Below are positions 1-8,419 of a DNA stretch of 41,555 nucleotides, one piece after another (position 1 is the stretch's first letter; every line of letters begins with the position of its first letter). The notes under the pieces were generated by a model that was not told the DNA's origin, did not search any database, and worked only from the letters and a program-made list of their open reading frames with translations. Made by a program: the position numbers and the translations under genes. Source of the DNA: Anaerolineae bacterium (GTDB lineage Bacteria; Chloroflexota; Anaerolineae; B4-G1; SLSP01); contig JAFGFI010000156.1 in assembly GCA_016931185.1 (NCBI GenBank), forward strand, positions 1 to 41,555, given 5' to 3'.

Positions 1-50
1 ATTACCCATTAACGCGGTGCGTTCACCAGCAGTGGGATGAAAATTGAATC

Positions 51-85
51 CGTAATTCGTTATTCGTAATTCGCTATTCGCTATT
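51..85. repeat. Short AT-rich mosaic repeat upstream of the first gene
   Basis: Degenerate 8-9 base phrases of the kind TAATTCG, TTATTCG and CTATTCG are repeated back to back just upstream of the first ribosome binding site. The same vocabulary reappears between genes near 8341, 10937 and 24186, so this is one member of a dispersed intergenic family. The first 50 bases before it hold no gene I can name. Two plus-strand frames stay open from the window edge until positions 40 and 57, so one could be the tail of an upstream gene. Confidence 0.6.
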
Positions 86-105
86 TTCAGAGGAAGAGGA
101 GCCTA

Positions 106-678
106 ATGAAAGCTGCTATTGCATTGCCTGCAGATTATACAGTTCAAAATTACGTCAGAAAAATTGTTGCAATTTTGAGCCAAAACTATAATATCCCCTT
201 CTTTGGCTCCCTGCTTCCCGCGCACGTGAGCTTAAAACAACCCTTCACCTTTGAAAGCATGGAGAAGCTAGAACATTACTTCGATATGTTAGCAGCACAA
301 ATTGCCCCCTTCACTATCGAACTCAGTGACATCTATTGTGCAGAATGGTCAGGATATGGTATTTTGGGCCTCAACGTTGTCGAAACGCCCCCATTGAGGC
401 AACTCCACAACCAAATCAACCGTGAACTTGGTGAACTTTTTGAGGACACATCCGCCCCACACGATGGGGACCTATACCATTTCCATTTAACGATAGAAAT
501 GGGCCGAACGGATCGTGGTAATCCATACAAAGCCTACTTTGATCAACTCACAGATAAACGCGCCAACCTTCGCTTCACCGCGCAGACATTAGCCCTATTC
601 TACTATACCGGCGAAACTTATGATTGCGGGTCTTTCATTGTTTACAAAGTCTTGCCATTAACAGGAAGTGGTCATTAA
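106..678 (+). CDS. 2H phosphoesterase / LigT-like RNA ligase family protein
   Basis: A 190-residue protein of the 2H phosphoesterase superfamily (LigT, 2'-5' RNA ligase-like). The two signature HxT/S motifs are visible: H40-V-S42 inside the sequence LLPAHVSLKQPF and H127-L-T129 inside YHFHLTIEM, at the spacing usual for this fold. Family members act on 2',3'-cyclic phosphates or 2'-5' linkages in RNA or nucleotides; the substrate here cannot be told from sequence. The start is supported by GAGGAG five bases before the ATG. The reading frame overlaps the next gene by 11 bases if that gene uses its GTG start, so the two may be translationally coupled. Expected to be cytoplasmic: no signal or membrane segment is seen. 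Confidence 0.8.
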   Translation: MKAAIALPADYTVQNYVRKIVAILSQNYNIPFFGSLLPAHVSLKQPFTFESMEKLEHYFDMLAAQIAPFTIELSDIYCAEWSGYGILGLNVVETPPLRQLHNQINRELGELFEDTSAPHDGDLYHFHLTIEMGRTDRGNPYKAYFDQLTDKRANLRFTAQTLALFYYTGETYDCGSFIVYKVLPLTGSGH

Positions 679-1507
679 AACCATGCAAAAACCTCAAACA
701 ACACGACGTGCATTGTTAAGATCACTTTTTGCCACAGGTATGACGTTATTTATGCCGGTAATCACACAATGCTCGCGTAAACGCGCATTAGAATCTCTAA
801 ATACTACCCCGTATGCGGAGGAAAAAACTGAAGGGACCAATCCAGGAACTATTAAAGAAGATGAATTAAATAATCCCGCGGTAACATACTGTCCGCGTAA
901 GTGTACACTAGAATCCCTGAACATTATTCCTCGTGCAGAATGGAAGGCCGTGGAACCCAACCTGGAAGCTGCTGAAGAAAATGGAGTGTACGATCCCCAA
1001 ACGAACCCGGCGGGCTGGTTAGTATACACACAACCCTTAACCGAAGTACTTAACACTATTATCGTACATCATTCCGCGCTTCCGCTCAGTGATGGCCCTC
1101 TTGAAATCCAATACAAGCATATGAAACAAAAAGGCTTTGCCGACATTGGCTACAACTTTATTATTGACGAAGTAGGACAAATCTATGAAGGACGCAATAT
1201 CAATACGCGCGGGGCACACACAGGAGGACATAATACTGGAACCGTCGGAATCGTCTTGTTAGGTAACTTTGAAGAGACAACACCACCTGAAATACAACTC
1301 GTCGCCCTCAAAACCTTAGGCCAATGTTTGAAAGACGAATTCAACAACATTACCCATTTAGCCGGGCACAGAGACTTCCAACCTGAAGTCACTGTATGTC
1401 CCGGCAAAAACCTTGAAACATTGCTTCCTAATCTTTCCATAGAATTAGGGTTAGATTTTGGCATAGAAGGCTACATTTCCCCACAATTACTTTTAAATAC
1501 CCAATAA
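668..1507 (+). CDS. Exported N-acetylmuramoyl-L-alanine amidase (Amidase_2/PGRP fold)
   Basis: A 279-residue protein with a C-terminal Amidase_2/PGRP domain (about residues 85-260). Zinc-site residues are all present: H134 in IIVHHSA, Y162 in IGYNFII, H234 in AGHRDF and C244 in TVCPG, so it should be a competent peptidoglycan amidase. The N-terminus has a twin-arginine-like stretch (TTRRALLRS), then a hydrophobic segment ending at C35, which suggests export and perhaps lipid attachment. Residues 36-75 and 76-115 are a diverged tandem duplication with a 40-residue period (RKRALESLNTTP against RKCTLESLNIIP); only the second copy continues into the real domain. The GTG at 668 gives the longest frame, but ATG at 683 is an equally good start; neither has an ideally spaced ribosome site. 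Probable role: cell-wall turnover or degradation of foreign peptidoglycan. Confidence 0.82.
   Translation: MVIKTMQKPQTTRRALLRSLFATGMTLFMPVITQCSRKRALESLNTTPYAEEKTEGTNPGTIKEDELNNPAVTYCPRKCTLESLNIIPRAEWKAVEPNLEAAEENGVYDPQTNPAGWLVYTQPLTEVLNTIIVHHSALPLSDGPLEIQYKHMKQKGFADIGYNFIIDEVGQIYEGRNINTRGAHTGGHNTGTVGIVLLGNFEETTPPEIQLVALKTLGQCLKDEFNNITHLAGHRDFQPEVTVCPGKNLETLLPNLSIELGLDFGIEGYISPQLLLNTQ
774..1013 (+). repeat. Two-copy 120-bp tandem duplication inside the amidase gene
   Basis: The segment starting at 774 and the one starting at 894 align at a period of exactly 120 bases. Both begin with CGCGTAA and both encode R-K-x-x-L-E-S-L-N-x-x-P followed by an acidic stretch. The 3' parts have diverged much more than the 5' parts. 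Because 120 is a multiple of three, the frame is kept. Confidence 0.75.
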
Positions 1508-1578
1508 AACTCAGATCGATCAAACAGTCTGCCGTCAGTGGTTAAGCCTTTACCGTTCAATTCACAAGGAGATACAAA

Positions 1579-3042
1579 ATGATATTACGACGCACGCAAG
1601 TAGACTTTTCCAAGGTGATACGGGTATGGGATGGCTTTGGCATCAACTATGTCGAGGCAGCGCAGACACGCGATTATGATACCAACCCGCAGGAATACGG
1701 TGGTCTTAGTCTGCTCACCGAGGTGCAGCGGCAGGAGATTATCGCCTTGATCTTTGGCGAGGCAGGCCTTAAACCGGGTGTAGTCAAGATGTTCCTGGAT
1801 CCGTTTCACCAGGACAAACCAGGAGAAGGTTATAGGTTCAACGATCCCATCATTGACCTAAACACCTACAATCACGAGAAATCCACCCGCTGGATGCGCT
1901 ACTTTGTCCGCGAGGGTCTTAAAACTACCCGCGCACGCGGCGAAGATCTGAATATCCTCACCACACTCTACGGGCCTCCCGGTTGGATGACCCGGCAAAA
2001 GATCACGCGGGGACGCGACATTGATCCTGGACGCAAAATTGAGGTCGCCAAATATCTTATCTCGTGGGCCAAATTCCTGCGCGAAAAAGAGGGCTTTCCC
2101 GTGCATTACGCCAGCGTCCACAACGAAGGTGAGGACTGGACACGCTGGCCCGAGGATAGCACCGAAGGCGGGCTGAATCACGATTACAACATGTACTGGC
2201 CCCCGGAACAAGTCGTTGAATTTATGAAACTCATCCCCGCCATCCTCAAAGCCAACGAAATGGACGACGTCACGCCCGCGCCAGGGGAGACTACCAACTG
2301 GTATCGCTTCGCCGAATGGGGTTACGCGGACGCGCTTGCCGACGATGGGGATGCCATCGCCAACCTGGGTCTCATTACATCCCACGGCTTCCGGGGCAAT
2401 CCTAATCCCGGACGCTGGTACGGGGATTGGCGCAGCCTGGGCATTGATATCCTGCGCGCCAAACGGCCTGACCTGCACGCCTGGGTCACCAGCACCAGTT
2501 GGGCCAAGATGGATGTGCTTTTCGTCAATGAAATCCGCAACAACATCTACTGCGCTAAGGTCAATGCCATCATCCCCTGGGCTGCCATCCAGCGCCCTCC
2601 TCTGTGGGTGGGTGGTGATCCCAACTCCGGTTGCGCCTTCCGCGTCTCCGAGAACGGCACCTACGAAGTCTTACCGGGCTACTATTTCTACAAACAGGTC
2701 AGCCGCGCCGGGCAGCCGGGAATGGCAGTAGCGCGTGGCGTCAGCAACGATTCCAGCATTGGCGTCATCGCCTTTGCCCGCAACGGCACACATAATCCCG
2801 ATGCCTTTGTCGTAATGAATATGCGCGAAGGAGAATCCGTACCCTTAACTATCCAAGTAGCAGGTTCCGCTCACACCATCTTTGAGGTCTTCCGCACCAT
2901 CCCCGAAGCCCGCGATTCCCAGAATGGCCCGGTAACAGTATTGAAGGAGGCATACACCGCCCTGGGCGACTTTACAATTCGGGACGGCATCGTCACTTAC
3001 GAAGCACCGGCTGGCTCAGTAACCACCTTTTTTGGCAAATAA
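1579..3042 (+). CDS. GH30-like glycoside hydrolase, apparent nucleophile replaced
   Basis: A 487-residue (beta/alpha)8-barrel protein plus C-terminal beta domain, resembling the GH30/clan GH-A glycosidases: GFGINYVEAA near the start, LYGPPGWM in the middle, the acid/base motif VHNEGED with N182-E183, and a final beta-sandwich. In this clan the nucleophile glutamate sits at the end of strand 7, typically W-x-T-E. Here the matching segment reads HAWVTSTSW, so position 305 is serine. If that alignment is right, the retaining mechanism cannot operate normally. No signal peptide is seen. The start is well supported by AAGGAGAT six bases upstream. The gene stands alone on the plus strand and faces the minus-strand operon across a repeat at 3043-3117. 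GH30 assignment is fairly safe; activity and substrate are not. Confidence 0.72.
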   Translation: MILRRTQVDFSKVIRVWDGFGINYVEAAQTRDYDTNPQEYGGLSLLTEVQRQEIIALIFGEAGLKPGVVKMFLDPFHQDKPGEGYRFNDPIIDLNTYNHEKSTRWMRYFVREGLKTTRARGEDLNILTTLYGPPGWMTRQKITRGRDIDPGRKIEVAKYLISWAKFLREKEGFPVHYASVHNEGEDWTRWPEDSTEGGLNHDYNMYWPPEQVVEFMKLIPAILKANEMDDVTPAPGETTNWYRFAEWGYADALADDGDAIANLGLITSHGFRGNPNPGRWYGDWRSLGIDILRAKRPDLHAWVTSTSWAKMDVLFVNEIRNNIYCAKVNAIIPWAAIQRPPLWVGGDPNSGCAFRVSENGTYEVLPGYYFYKQVSRAGQPGMAVARGVSNDSSIGVIAFARNGTHNPDAFVVMNMREGESVPLTIQVAGSAHTIFEVFRTIPEARDSQNGPVTVLKEAYTALGDFTIRDGIVTYEAPAGSVTTFFGK

Positions 3043-3102
3043 ATGCGTGAAACGTGAGGCGTAACTCGTAATCATCAATTCATCACATTTCACGCCTCAC
3101 GT
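3043..3102. repeat. Imperfect inverted mosaic repeat between convergent genes
   Basis: This 75-base gap between two convergent genes holds an 11-base perfect inverted repeat, ACGTGAGGCGT at 3052-3062 and its complement at 3092-3102, with a 29-base loop. The phrase TGCGTGAAACGTGA at its left end also occurs, with small changes, near 8341, 12186 and 13611. It may serve as a bidirectional terminator, but there is no T-tract, so I class it as a repeat. Confidence 0.6.
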
Positions 3103-3117
3103 ATCATATACTATGTT

Positions 3118-3576
3118 TCACCTCAGTTCCAACACAAAGTGCGTATCCCCATCCCACGCGCCGATGATGCGGAAGCCGAAGCGTGTATAGAAGGCAATTG
3201 CATTTTTCCACGTGGAAGTGGTTTCCAACACGACCTGGCGGTAGCCGGCAGCCCTGGTGTGGGCGCAAAGCCTCTCCAGAAGCACACGCCCGATACCCTG
3301 CCGCCGCAGGTATTTTGCCACCGACATCCGCACGATGCGGAGTGATACTTCATCTTCGGGGATGAGCGCACCCGTGCCGGCCAATTCCCCATCCAGCCAG
3401 GCCGTGAGGAACACCCCATCCTTATACGAGGCTGCAATATCGTCCAAATCAGGATTTTTGGTCGGATCGAGAAATCCCCAATGCTCTACTAACCCATCCA
3501 GGATCAGAGTTTTCACAACCTCCTGATCTTCAGCTTGAAAGGGTCGAATAATAATACCGTCGCTATCAAGACACAT
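3118..3576 (-). CDS. GNAT family N-acetyltransferase
   Basis: A 152-residue single-domain GNAT acyltransferase. The acetyl-CoA binding motif A is clear (VAKYLRRQGIGRVLLERL, carrying the Q/R-x-x-G-x-G/A pattern), and motif B follows with AIAFYTRFGFRIIG near the C-terminus. These enzymes move an acetyl group from acetyl-CoA to an amine; the acceptor cannot be predicted. Its ATG lies inside the end of the upstream GH3 gene (11-base overlap), so it is the last gene of the minus-strand operon and is likely translated by coupling. Length is normal for the family. Confidence 0.88.
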   Translation of the reverse strand: MCLDSDGIIIRPFQAEDQEVVKTLILDGLVEHWGFLDPTKNPDLDDIAASYKDGVFLTAWLDGELAGTGALIPEDEVSLRIVRMSVAKYLRRQGIGRVLLERLCAHTRAAGYRQVVLETTSTWKNAIAFYTRFGFRIIGAWDGDTHFVLELR

Positions 3577-6025
3577 CTTGAGCCGCCTTCAACTGTCTTT
3601 TAAACATAATAGCCCTCAACAGGCCCACCAACCCCCTGATAAATTTCTTGTTAATCATCAGCAGCAAACTGTCCACCATCCCCCGATTAAAAATATCTCC
3701 CGTCATCGTGAGCAACCGCAGCGGAGCTTCTTCTATGGCGGCCAGCATCACTTGTGCATTAGGCCCGTTAGGATCATCTTTGATCAATTCCCGTCCCTGT
3801 TTCTGCATAAAACTGTGCAAAAGTCTCGCAACAAAGGAATCCTGCATATCATTAATAGGGGTATTGATGGTGTAAAGTTCGCCTTTGACATATTCATTAG
3901 CCGGTACAGTTCGTCCTAATAACGCTTCAAAGTCTTGCCGAGAGATACGCGCATCTTCGGGAAAATGGATATACGTTGGATGTTGATCGCGCGCACTTAT
4001 ATCCACATCCGGACGGCTGGATTCAACTTCAACCTCGCCCCTGAGACGAATATCACGGGAAGAAGCGCCGACAAGGATCTGGTAATTCCCAGATACAACG
4101 TGCCAATCTTTGATACCCGTGTTGAAATAAGCGAAGGCGCGATATCCAAGGATAATCACAACCTCTTGCTCTTCCCCAGGAAGCAGGGAGACTTTCTCAA
4201 AGCCCTTCAGTTCGGCCTTAGGTCTAAAAACTGTCGGTTCCACCTGGCCCACATAAAGCTGGACGATCTCTTGGCCTGCAACCAACCCTGTATTTTTCAC
4301 CTTAAACCTGACCGTGAGCGACTCCTGATCCGTGATCTTTTTCCGGCTGAGGTGCAGGTCGCTGTATTCAAAAGTAGTGAAACTGAGGCCATGCCCAAAC
4401 GGGAACAGGACATCTTTGCCGACTGTATCAAAAAACCTGTAACCTACGTATACACTCTCCCGATACGCTACACGCTTTGGCCCGCCTGGGTAATAAGCGC
4501 ACGTGGGCATATCTCCCAATTTAAGGGGAAAAGTTTCCGCCAATTTGCCACTGGGATTGACGACACCATACAAAATATCCGCAATCGCCCCTGCGCCGGC
4601 CTGTCCGCCTAGATACCCCTCCAACACCACCGGCACTTGAGATACCCACGGCATGGCTACGGGGGCTCCGTTGCTCAAAACAACCACTACCTTGTCATGG
4701 ACCGAGGCCACAGCTTCAATCAGACTATTGTGACTTTCAGGCAGGTTGATGTGCTTACGATCTAGACCTTCGACCTCAAAAGGCTCAGGCAAACCGGCCA
4801 TAATCACAACAACGTCTGCACCTTTGGCCGTCACGACTGCTTCTCGGATCAGGTCATCACCGACTTGTCCCCCCTTGCGCGTGTAGCCAGGCGCAAAGGT
4901 GAGATTAGCTTCACCCGCAATTTTGACCATTTCATCGTACAGATTATCTAAATACGAGGGATGGATCAATGAACTGCCGGCCCCCTGATACCGCGGAATT
5001 TTCGCAAATTCGCCCAATACTGCCACTTTCACATTCTTTGCAAATGGCAGTAAGTTCGCTTCGTTCTTGAGCAATACAGCGCCCTCACCTGCGACGCGCC
5101 GGGCCAGGACATGGTGCGCCATAGGATCGTAGGTGAAGTCTTCGGAAAGTATCTCCTGTGCTTTGAAAATCAGCATCAGAACACGCTCCACAGCCCGATC
5201 AAGGATCACTTCATCAAGTGTTCCATCCCGGATCGCAACAACAATCTTCGCGTCGTTGCCGTTGTTGGATCCCGGCATCTCAAGATCCAGACCGGCGACC
5301 AATGCATCCACACGCTCATTCATGGCCCCCCAGTCGGTGACCGCCACCCCCTCATAACCCCATTCCTCTTTCAGTATCTCGCGTAACAAAGCGGGATGCT
5401 CGCAGCAGTACGTGCCATTGAGTTTGTTATAAGCTCCCATCACGGTCCAGGGCTGCGCCTCTTTAACGGCGATTTCAAATCCGGCCAGGTAAATCTCCCG
5501 CAACGCCCTTTCATCCACCACCGCGTCAATCGTCATGCGGCGATATTCCTGGTTATTCACGGCATAATGCTTGAGTGAAGCGCCAACACCCTGGCTTTGA
5601 ACACCCGAAATATGGCTCTTAGCGATTTCGCCGGTTAAGTAAGGATCCTCGGAAAAATACTCGAAATTACGACCGCACAACGGTGAACGTTTAATGTTCG
5701 CGCCTGGACCGAGGATCACGCCAACTTTCTCCTGCCTACATTCCTCGCCCAGGGCAATGCCAACCTGGGCAACAAGCTCCCGGTTCCACGTAGCGGCCAA
5801 GGCCGAGGCGGTCGGGAAACACGTAGCCGGGATACTTTGCCCAAGCTGATCGCCTTCGCCAACTTGTTTACGCAATCCGTGGGGGCCATCGGTGACCATG
5901 ATCGAGGGGATACCCAGGCGTTCAATCTCCTTCAGATGCCAGAAATTCAACCCAGAGCAAAGCGACGCTTTCTCTTCCACCGTCATTTCTGCGATCAGGG
6001 CTTTTATATTTTTTACCTCTATCAC
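3566..6025 (-). CDS. GH3 beta-glycosidase (beta-glucosidase type)
   Basis: An 819-residue family 3 glycoside hydrolase. Visible landmarks are [40 protein letters not shown] and the nucleophile D231 in [14 protein letters not shown], then a second alpha/beta domain ([11 protein letters not shown]) and a fibronectin III-like domain (about 590-660). A C-terminal tail of roughly 110 residues follows, as in many Firmicutes GH3 proteins. It hydrolyses terminal beta-linked glucose or a related sugar from oligosaccharides. No signal peptide, so probably intracellular, acting on imported sugars. The GTG start at 6025 is two bases after the stop of the GH42 gene, and the upstream AGGAG runs directly into it, so the exact start is uncertain. 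An in-frame ATG also lies 13 codons in, just before [11 protein letters not shown]. Confidence 0.92.
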   Translation of the reverse strand: MIEVKNIKALIAEMTVEEKASLCSGLNFWHLKEIERLGIPSIMVTDGPHGLRKQVGEGDQLGQSIPATCFPTASALAATWNRELVAQVGIALGEECRQEKVGVILGPGANIKRSPLCGRNFEYFSEDPYLTGEIAKSHISGVQSQGVGASLKHYAVNNQEYRRMTIDAVVDERALREIYLAGFEIAVKEAQPWTVMGAYNKLNGTYCCEHPALLREILKEEWGYEGVAVTDWGAMNERVDALVAGLDLEMPGSNNGNDAKIVVAIRDGTLDEVILDRAVERVLMLIFKAQEILSEDFTYDPMAHHVLARRVAGEGAVLLKNEANLLPFAKNVKVAVLGEFAKIPRYQGAGSSLIHPSYLDNLYDEMVKIAGEANLTFAPGYTRKGGQVGDDLIREAVVTAKGADVVVIMAGLPEPFEVEGLDRKHINLPESHNSLIEAVASVHDKVVVVLSNGAPVAMPWVSQVPVVLEGYLGGQAGAGAIADILYGVVNPSGKLAETFPLKLGDMPTCAYYPGGPKRVAYRESVYVGYRFFDTVGKDVLFPFGHGLSFTTFEYSDLHLSRKKITDQESLTVRFKVKNTGLVAGQEIVQLYVGQVEPTVFRPKAELKGFEKVSLLPGEEQEVVIILGYRAFAYFNTGIKDWHVVSGNYQILVGASSRDIRLRGEVEVESSRPDVDISARDQHPTYIHFPEDARISRQDFEALLGRTVPANEYVKGELYTINTPINDMQDSFVARLLHSFMQKQGRELIKDDPNGPNAQVMLAAIEEAPLRLLTMTGDIFNRGMVDSLLLMINKKFIRGLVGLLRAIMFKRQLKAAQDVS

Positions 6026-6027
6026 TC

Positions 6028-8304
6028 CTACGCCTCCGGACCCTCACTCTCTTTCTCTTCCACCTCGGCCTGTCTCACCTCTTCCACACTCTCATTGCCC
6101 CGCTCCTCCGCTCTTTCGCTCCCTTGCTCCTCTGCTCCTTCACTCCCCCGCTCCTCCGCTCCCTTGCTCCTTTGCTCCTCCGCTCCCTCACTCCCCTGCT
6201 CCTCCGCTCCCTCGCTCCCTTGCTCCTCTGCGCCCTCACTCCCCTGCTCCTCCGCTTCCACCAACGTCTCTTTAATCACTGCCACCCGGTGTCGCATCAA
6301 ATACAGTTTCTTCGGCGAAGGCTTGCCGGTGATCAGATCCGTTCCCTCCACCGGGGGCTGCAACACGGAGAAAGAGTCGGTATCATTGAAAGCAAACCAA
6401 AGCCGCTTTTCTTCATTTTCACGCACAACCACGTGAACGCCGGCAGGAGCATCGGGCCAGAGCGGAGCCAGTCCGGTCAATTCCTCTAAGAGGGGCAACA
6501 ACGGGGCCAGGATAGAGCCACTCAGATATGTCCCCACATAAATCACCGTGCCCTCCCCCTGCTGCCGGATCGTGATCGCGGTCTGGCGGCTCAGATGCCG
6601 GCCCTCCCAACGGGCAATGGTCATTGTTTTAGGCATGATCTGCAACTGTTCGTACCAATGTTCGGTCGGCAACACCGCCGACGCCCGGTGATACTGGATA
6701 CCAAGCGGGCGTTTGTCGGGGGCATTTTGCCGGCCATATTCCAAGATCCTGACTCCCGCGAGTTTTTGCAGCATACCGGGTAAGGGATCGGCAACTACGT
6801 TGTTGTTCCAATCCTTGGTCCCCGTGCGCGCGCCGATAATGAGCAGACCGCCGTTCTCAACATAGGCTTCCAGGTGAGGCATCCAATCGGGGTTAATAAG
6901 CGCCCAATGAGGGATAATGTAGACTTTGAGATCGCTCAAATCATCCGAAGGGTGAACACAACCCACAGCATACCCCTGATTTAAGAAAAATTCATGCACA
7001 GTCGCCGCCACAGCATAAGGGGATGGCAGTCCCATAGAGAGTGTCTCGTGCGCGTCATAAACATCCATATCCGCCGCCGCGATGCCCACATCTACGCGGA
7101 CGTGAGTGCCCAACACCTCCGGCCCGATAGTCTTGAGTTCCTCACCCAGTTGTTGGACTTCTTTGTAGCGACGGCGAGGAACATTGTCGTGATCGAAAAT
7201 ACCACACCAGTACTCCTCCGCACCAAAGCGGCACGTGCGCCAGCGGAAGAACATCAGGCTATCGGCCCCGCGCGCGATAGACGTATAGGCCATCCGCCGC
7301 ATCTCGTCCGGCTCGGGGGTGTCGTGGAAATAATTTCCCTGGCCTCCCGGTCCGGATTGTTGTTCAGGAACCATAAAGTTGCCCGACCAGGCCCGCGCAT
7401 GATCCAGGTTAAATGACTGGCTGGCGGGGCGATGCTGCGGATCGGGATCAAAAAACGGGTAGATGTCGTAACCCAGAAAATCCAGATCCTCGGTGAAGGA
7501 GCCACGGTAGTCAATGTGACGAAAGATACCATTATGTGTGATAAACCATCGCGGATTCGCCGCGCGCAAAATCTCCACCTGCTCGTGTTGGAAACGGGTC
7601 ACATTCCAGGAAATGAAACGGTCATAGTCCAGCAAATGGGCAGGATTGGCGTAGGCAGGCTTTGCACTCTTGGGCGTCAGAATTTCATCGAAATTCCGGT
7701 AGGTCAAAGCCCAGAAAGCGTTCCCCCACGCGACATTCAGAGCGTCAATGTCGCCCTCATACTTCGCGCGCAAGAATTCACGGAAGGCAGCCTGGCAATG
7801 ATCGCAGTGACATTCTGAAAAGTGACAGTTGAGTTCATTGTCAGTCTGCCAGCCCACCACGTGAGGATTTTCGGCATAGTGATCGGCCATCTCCCGCGTG
7901 ATCGCGCGACTGTAAGCGCGGAAGGTCTCGCTGGTATGGCACACGTGCTGCCGCGAGCCATGCTGCATCACTACTCCATCAGCATTGACGCGCAACACAT
8001 CAGGGTGCGCGAACGTCAGCCAGCGGGGAGGTGTAGGCGTAGGCGTGCAGAGAATCGTGGCAATACCAGATGCCCCCAGGCGGGCGATGGTCTCATCAAA
8101 GATATCAAAGCGAAACGTGCCCTCCTCCGGTTCTAAGTAATCCCAGGCAAACTCGGCCATACGGACCACATTGAACCCTGCATCCACCATTCGCTGCACA
8201 TCCTGCTCGCGGGTCGCTGCGTCCCAATGCTCAGGATAATATGGCGCGCCATAATAAAACCTCGTTAAAGGCGTCACGCGCTTATGTGAAAGTTTTTTGG
8301 TCAT
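6028..8304 (-). CDS. GH42 beta-galactosidase with octamer-encoded tail
   Basis: A 758-residue GH42 enzyme hydrolysing terminal beta-galactosides. [12 protein letters not shown] opens the barrel; the acid/base is E157 in TDNELNCH; the structural zinc cysteines are C122, C165, C167 and C170 (ECHCDHC); the nucleophile lies in FGAEEYWCG. The trimerisation domain and a short beta domain follow. The family fold ends near residue 690. The remaining tail of about 70 residues is a repeat of the type E-E-Q-G-S-E-G-A, wholly encoded by an 8-bp tandem DNA repeat, and is unlikely to have a catalytic role. Start at 8304 is supported by GGAGG five bases upstream. It probably acts in the cytoplasm with the GH3 enzyme directly downstream. 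Confidence 0.93.
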   Translation of the reverse strand: MTKKLSHKRVTPLTRFYYGAPYYPEHWDAATREQDVQRMVDAGFNVVRMAEFAWDYLEPEEGTFRFDIFDETIARLGASGIATILCTPTPTPPRWLTFAHPDVLRVNADGVVMQHGSRQHVCHTSETFRAYSRAITREMADHYAENPHVVGWQTDNELNCHFSECHCDHCQAAFREFLRAKYEGDIDALNVAWGNAFWALTYRNFDEILTPKSAKPAYANPAHLLDYDRFISWNVTRFQHEQVEILRAANPRWFITHNGIFRHIDYRGSFTEDLDFLGYDIYPFFDPDPQHRPASQSFNLDHARAWSGNFMVPEQQSGPGGQGNYFHDTPEPDEMRRMAYTSIARGADSLMFFRWRTCRFGAEEYWCGIFDHDNVPRRRYKEVQQLGEELKTIGPEVLGTHVRVDVGIAAADMDVYDAHETLSMGLPSPYAVAATVHEFFLNQGYAVGCVHPSDDLSDLKVYIIPHWALINPDWMPHLEAYVENGGLLIIGARTGTKDWNNNVVADPLPGMLQKLAGVRILEYGRQNAPDKRPLGIQYHRASAVLPTEHWYEQLQIMPKTMTIARWEGRHLSRQTAITIRQQGEGTVIYVGTYLSGSILAPLLPLLEELTGLAPLWPDAPAGVHVVVRENEEKRLWFAFNDTDSFSVLQPPVEGTDLITGKPSPKKLYLMRHRVAVIKETLVEAEEQGSEGAEEQGSEGAEEQGSEGAEEQRSKGAEERGSEGAEEQGSERAEERGNESVEEVRQAEVEEKESEGPEA
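6102..6253. repeat. Octamer tandem array, about 19 units, inside the GH42 3' end
   Basis: On the plus strand the unit is (G/A)CTCCYYY, repeated every 8 bases without a break for about 19 units, with variants such as GCTCCTCC, GCTCCCTT and ACTCCCCT. Since 24 bases equals three units and eight codons, the complement encodes an 8-residue protein repeat in GH42. Adding or losing one unit would change the reading frame of the tail. A shorter array of the same unit lies at 8372-8419. Confidence 0.9.
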
Positions 8305-8340
8305 TATTCCTCCAGAAATTAGAAATTAGAGATGTTTCTG

Positions 8341-8367
8341 ATGCGTGAAACGTAATACGTAATTCAC
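8341..8367. repeat. Dispersed intergenic mosaic repeat
   Basis: The segment begins with ATGCGTGAAACGTAA and continues with TACGTAATTCAC, joining the two phrases (GTGAAACGT and TAATTC) that recur in other gaps of this window. It lies between the sulfatase stop and the GH42 start and directly abuts the octamer array at 8372. Confidence 0.55.
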
Positions 8368-8371
8368 CCTC

Positions 8372-8419
8372 GCTCCTCTGCTCCTCTGCCCCCTTGCCCC
8401 TCTACTCTCCTGCTCCACC
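8372..8419. repeat. Octamer tandem array at the sulfatase 3' end
   Basis: Six consecutive 8-base units (GCTCCTCT twice, then GCCCCCTT, GCCCCTCT, ACTCTCCT, GCTCCACC) of the same family as the array at 6102-6253. The array runs from the intergenic gap into the sulfatase gene and encodes its last residues and its stop codon. Confidence 0.8.

Noticed and set aside
6102..6253. Regular repeat array considered as a CRISPR
   Set aside because: Units are 8 bases long, contiguous and without spacers; there are no cas genes nearby.
5837..6436. Pro/Ser/Leu-rich plus-strand frames opposite GH3 and GH42
   Set aside because: They are simply the other strand of the octamer array and of the GH3 N-terminus.
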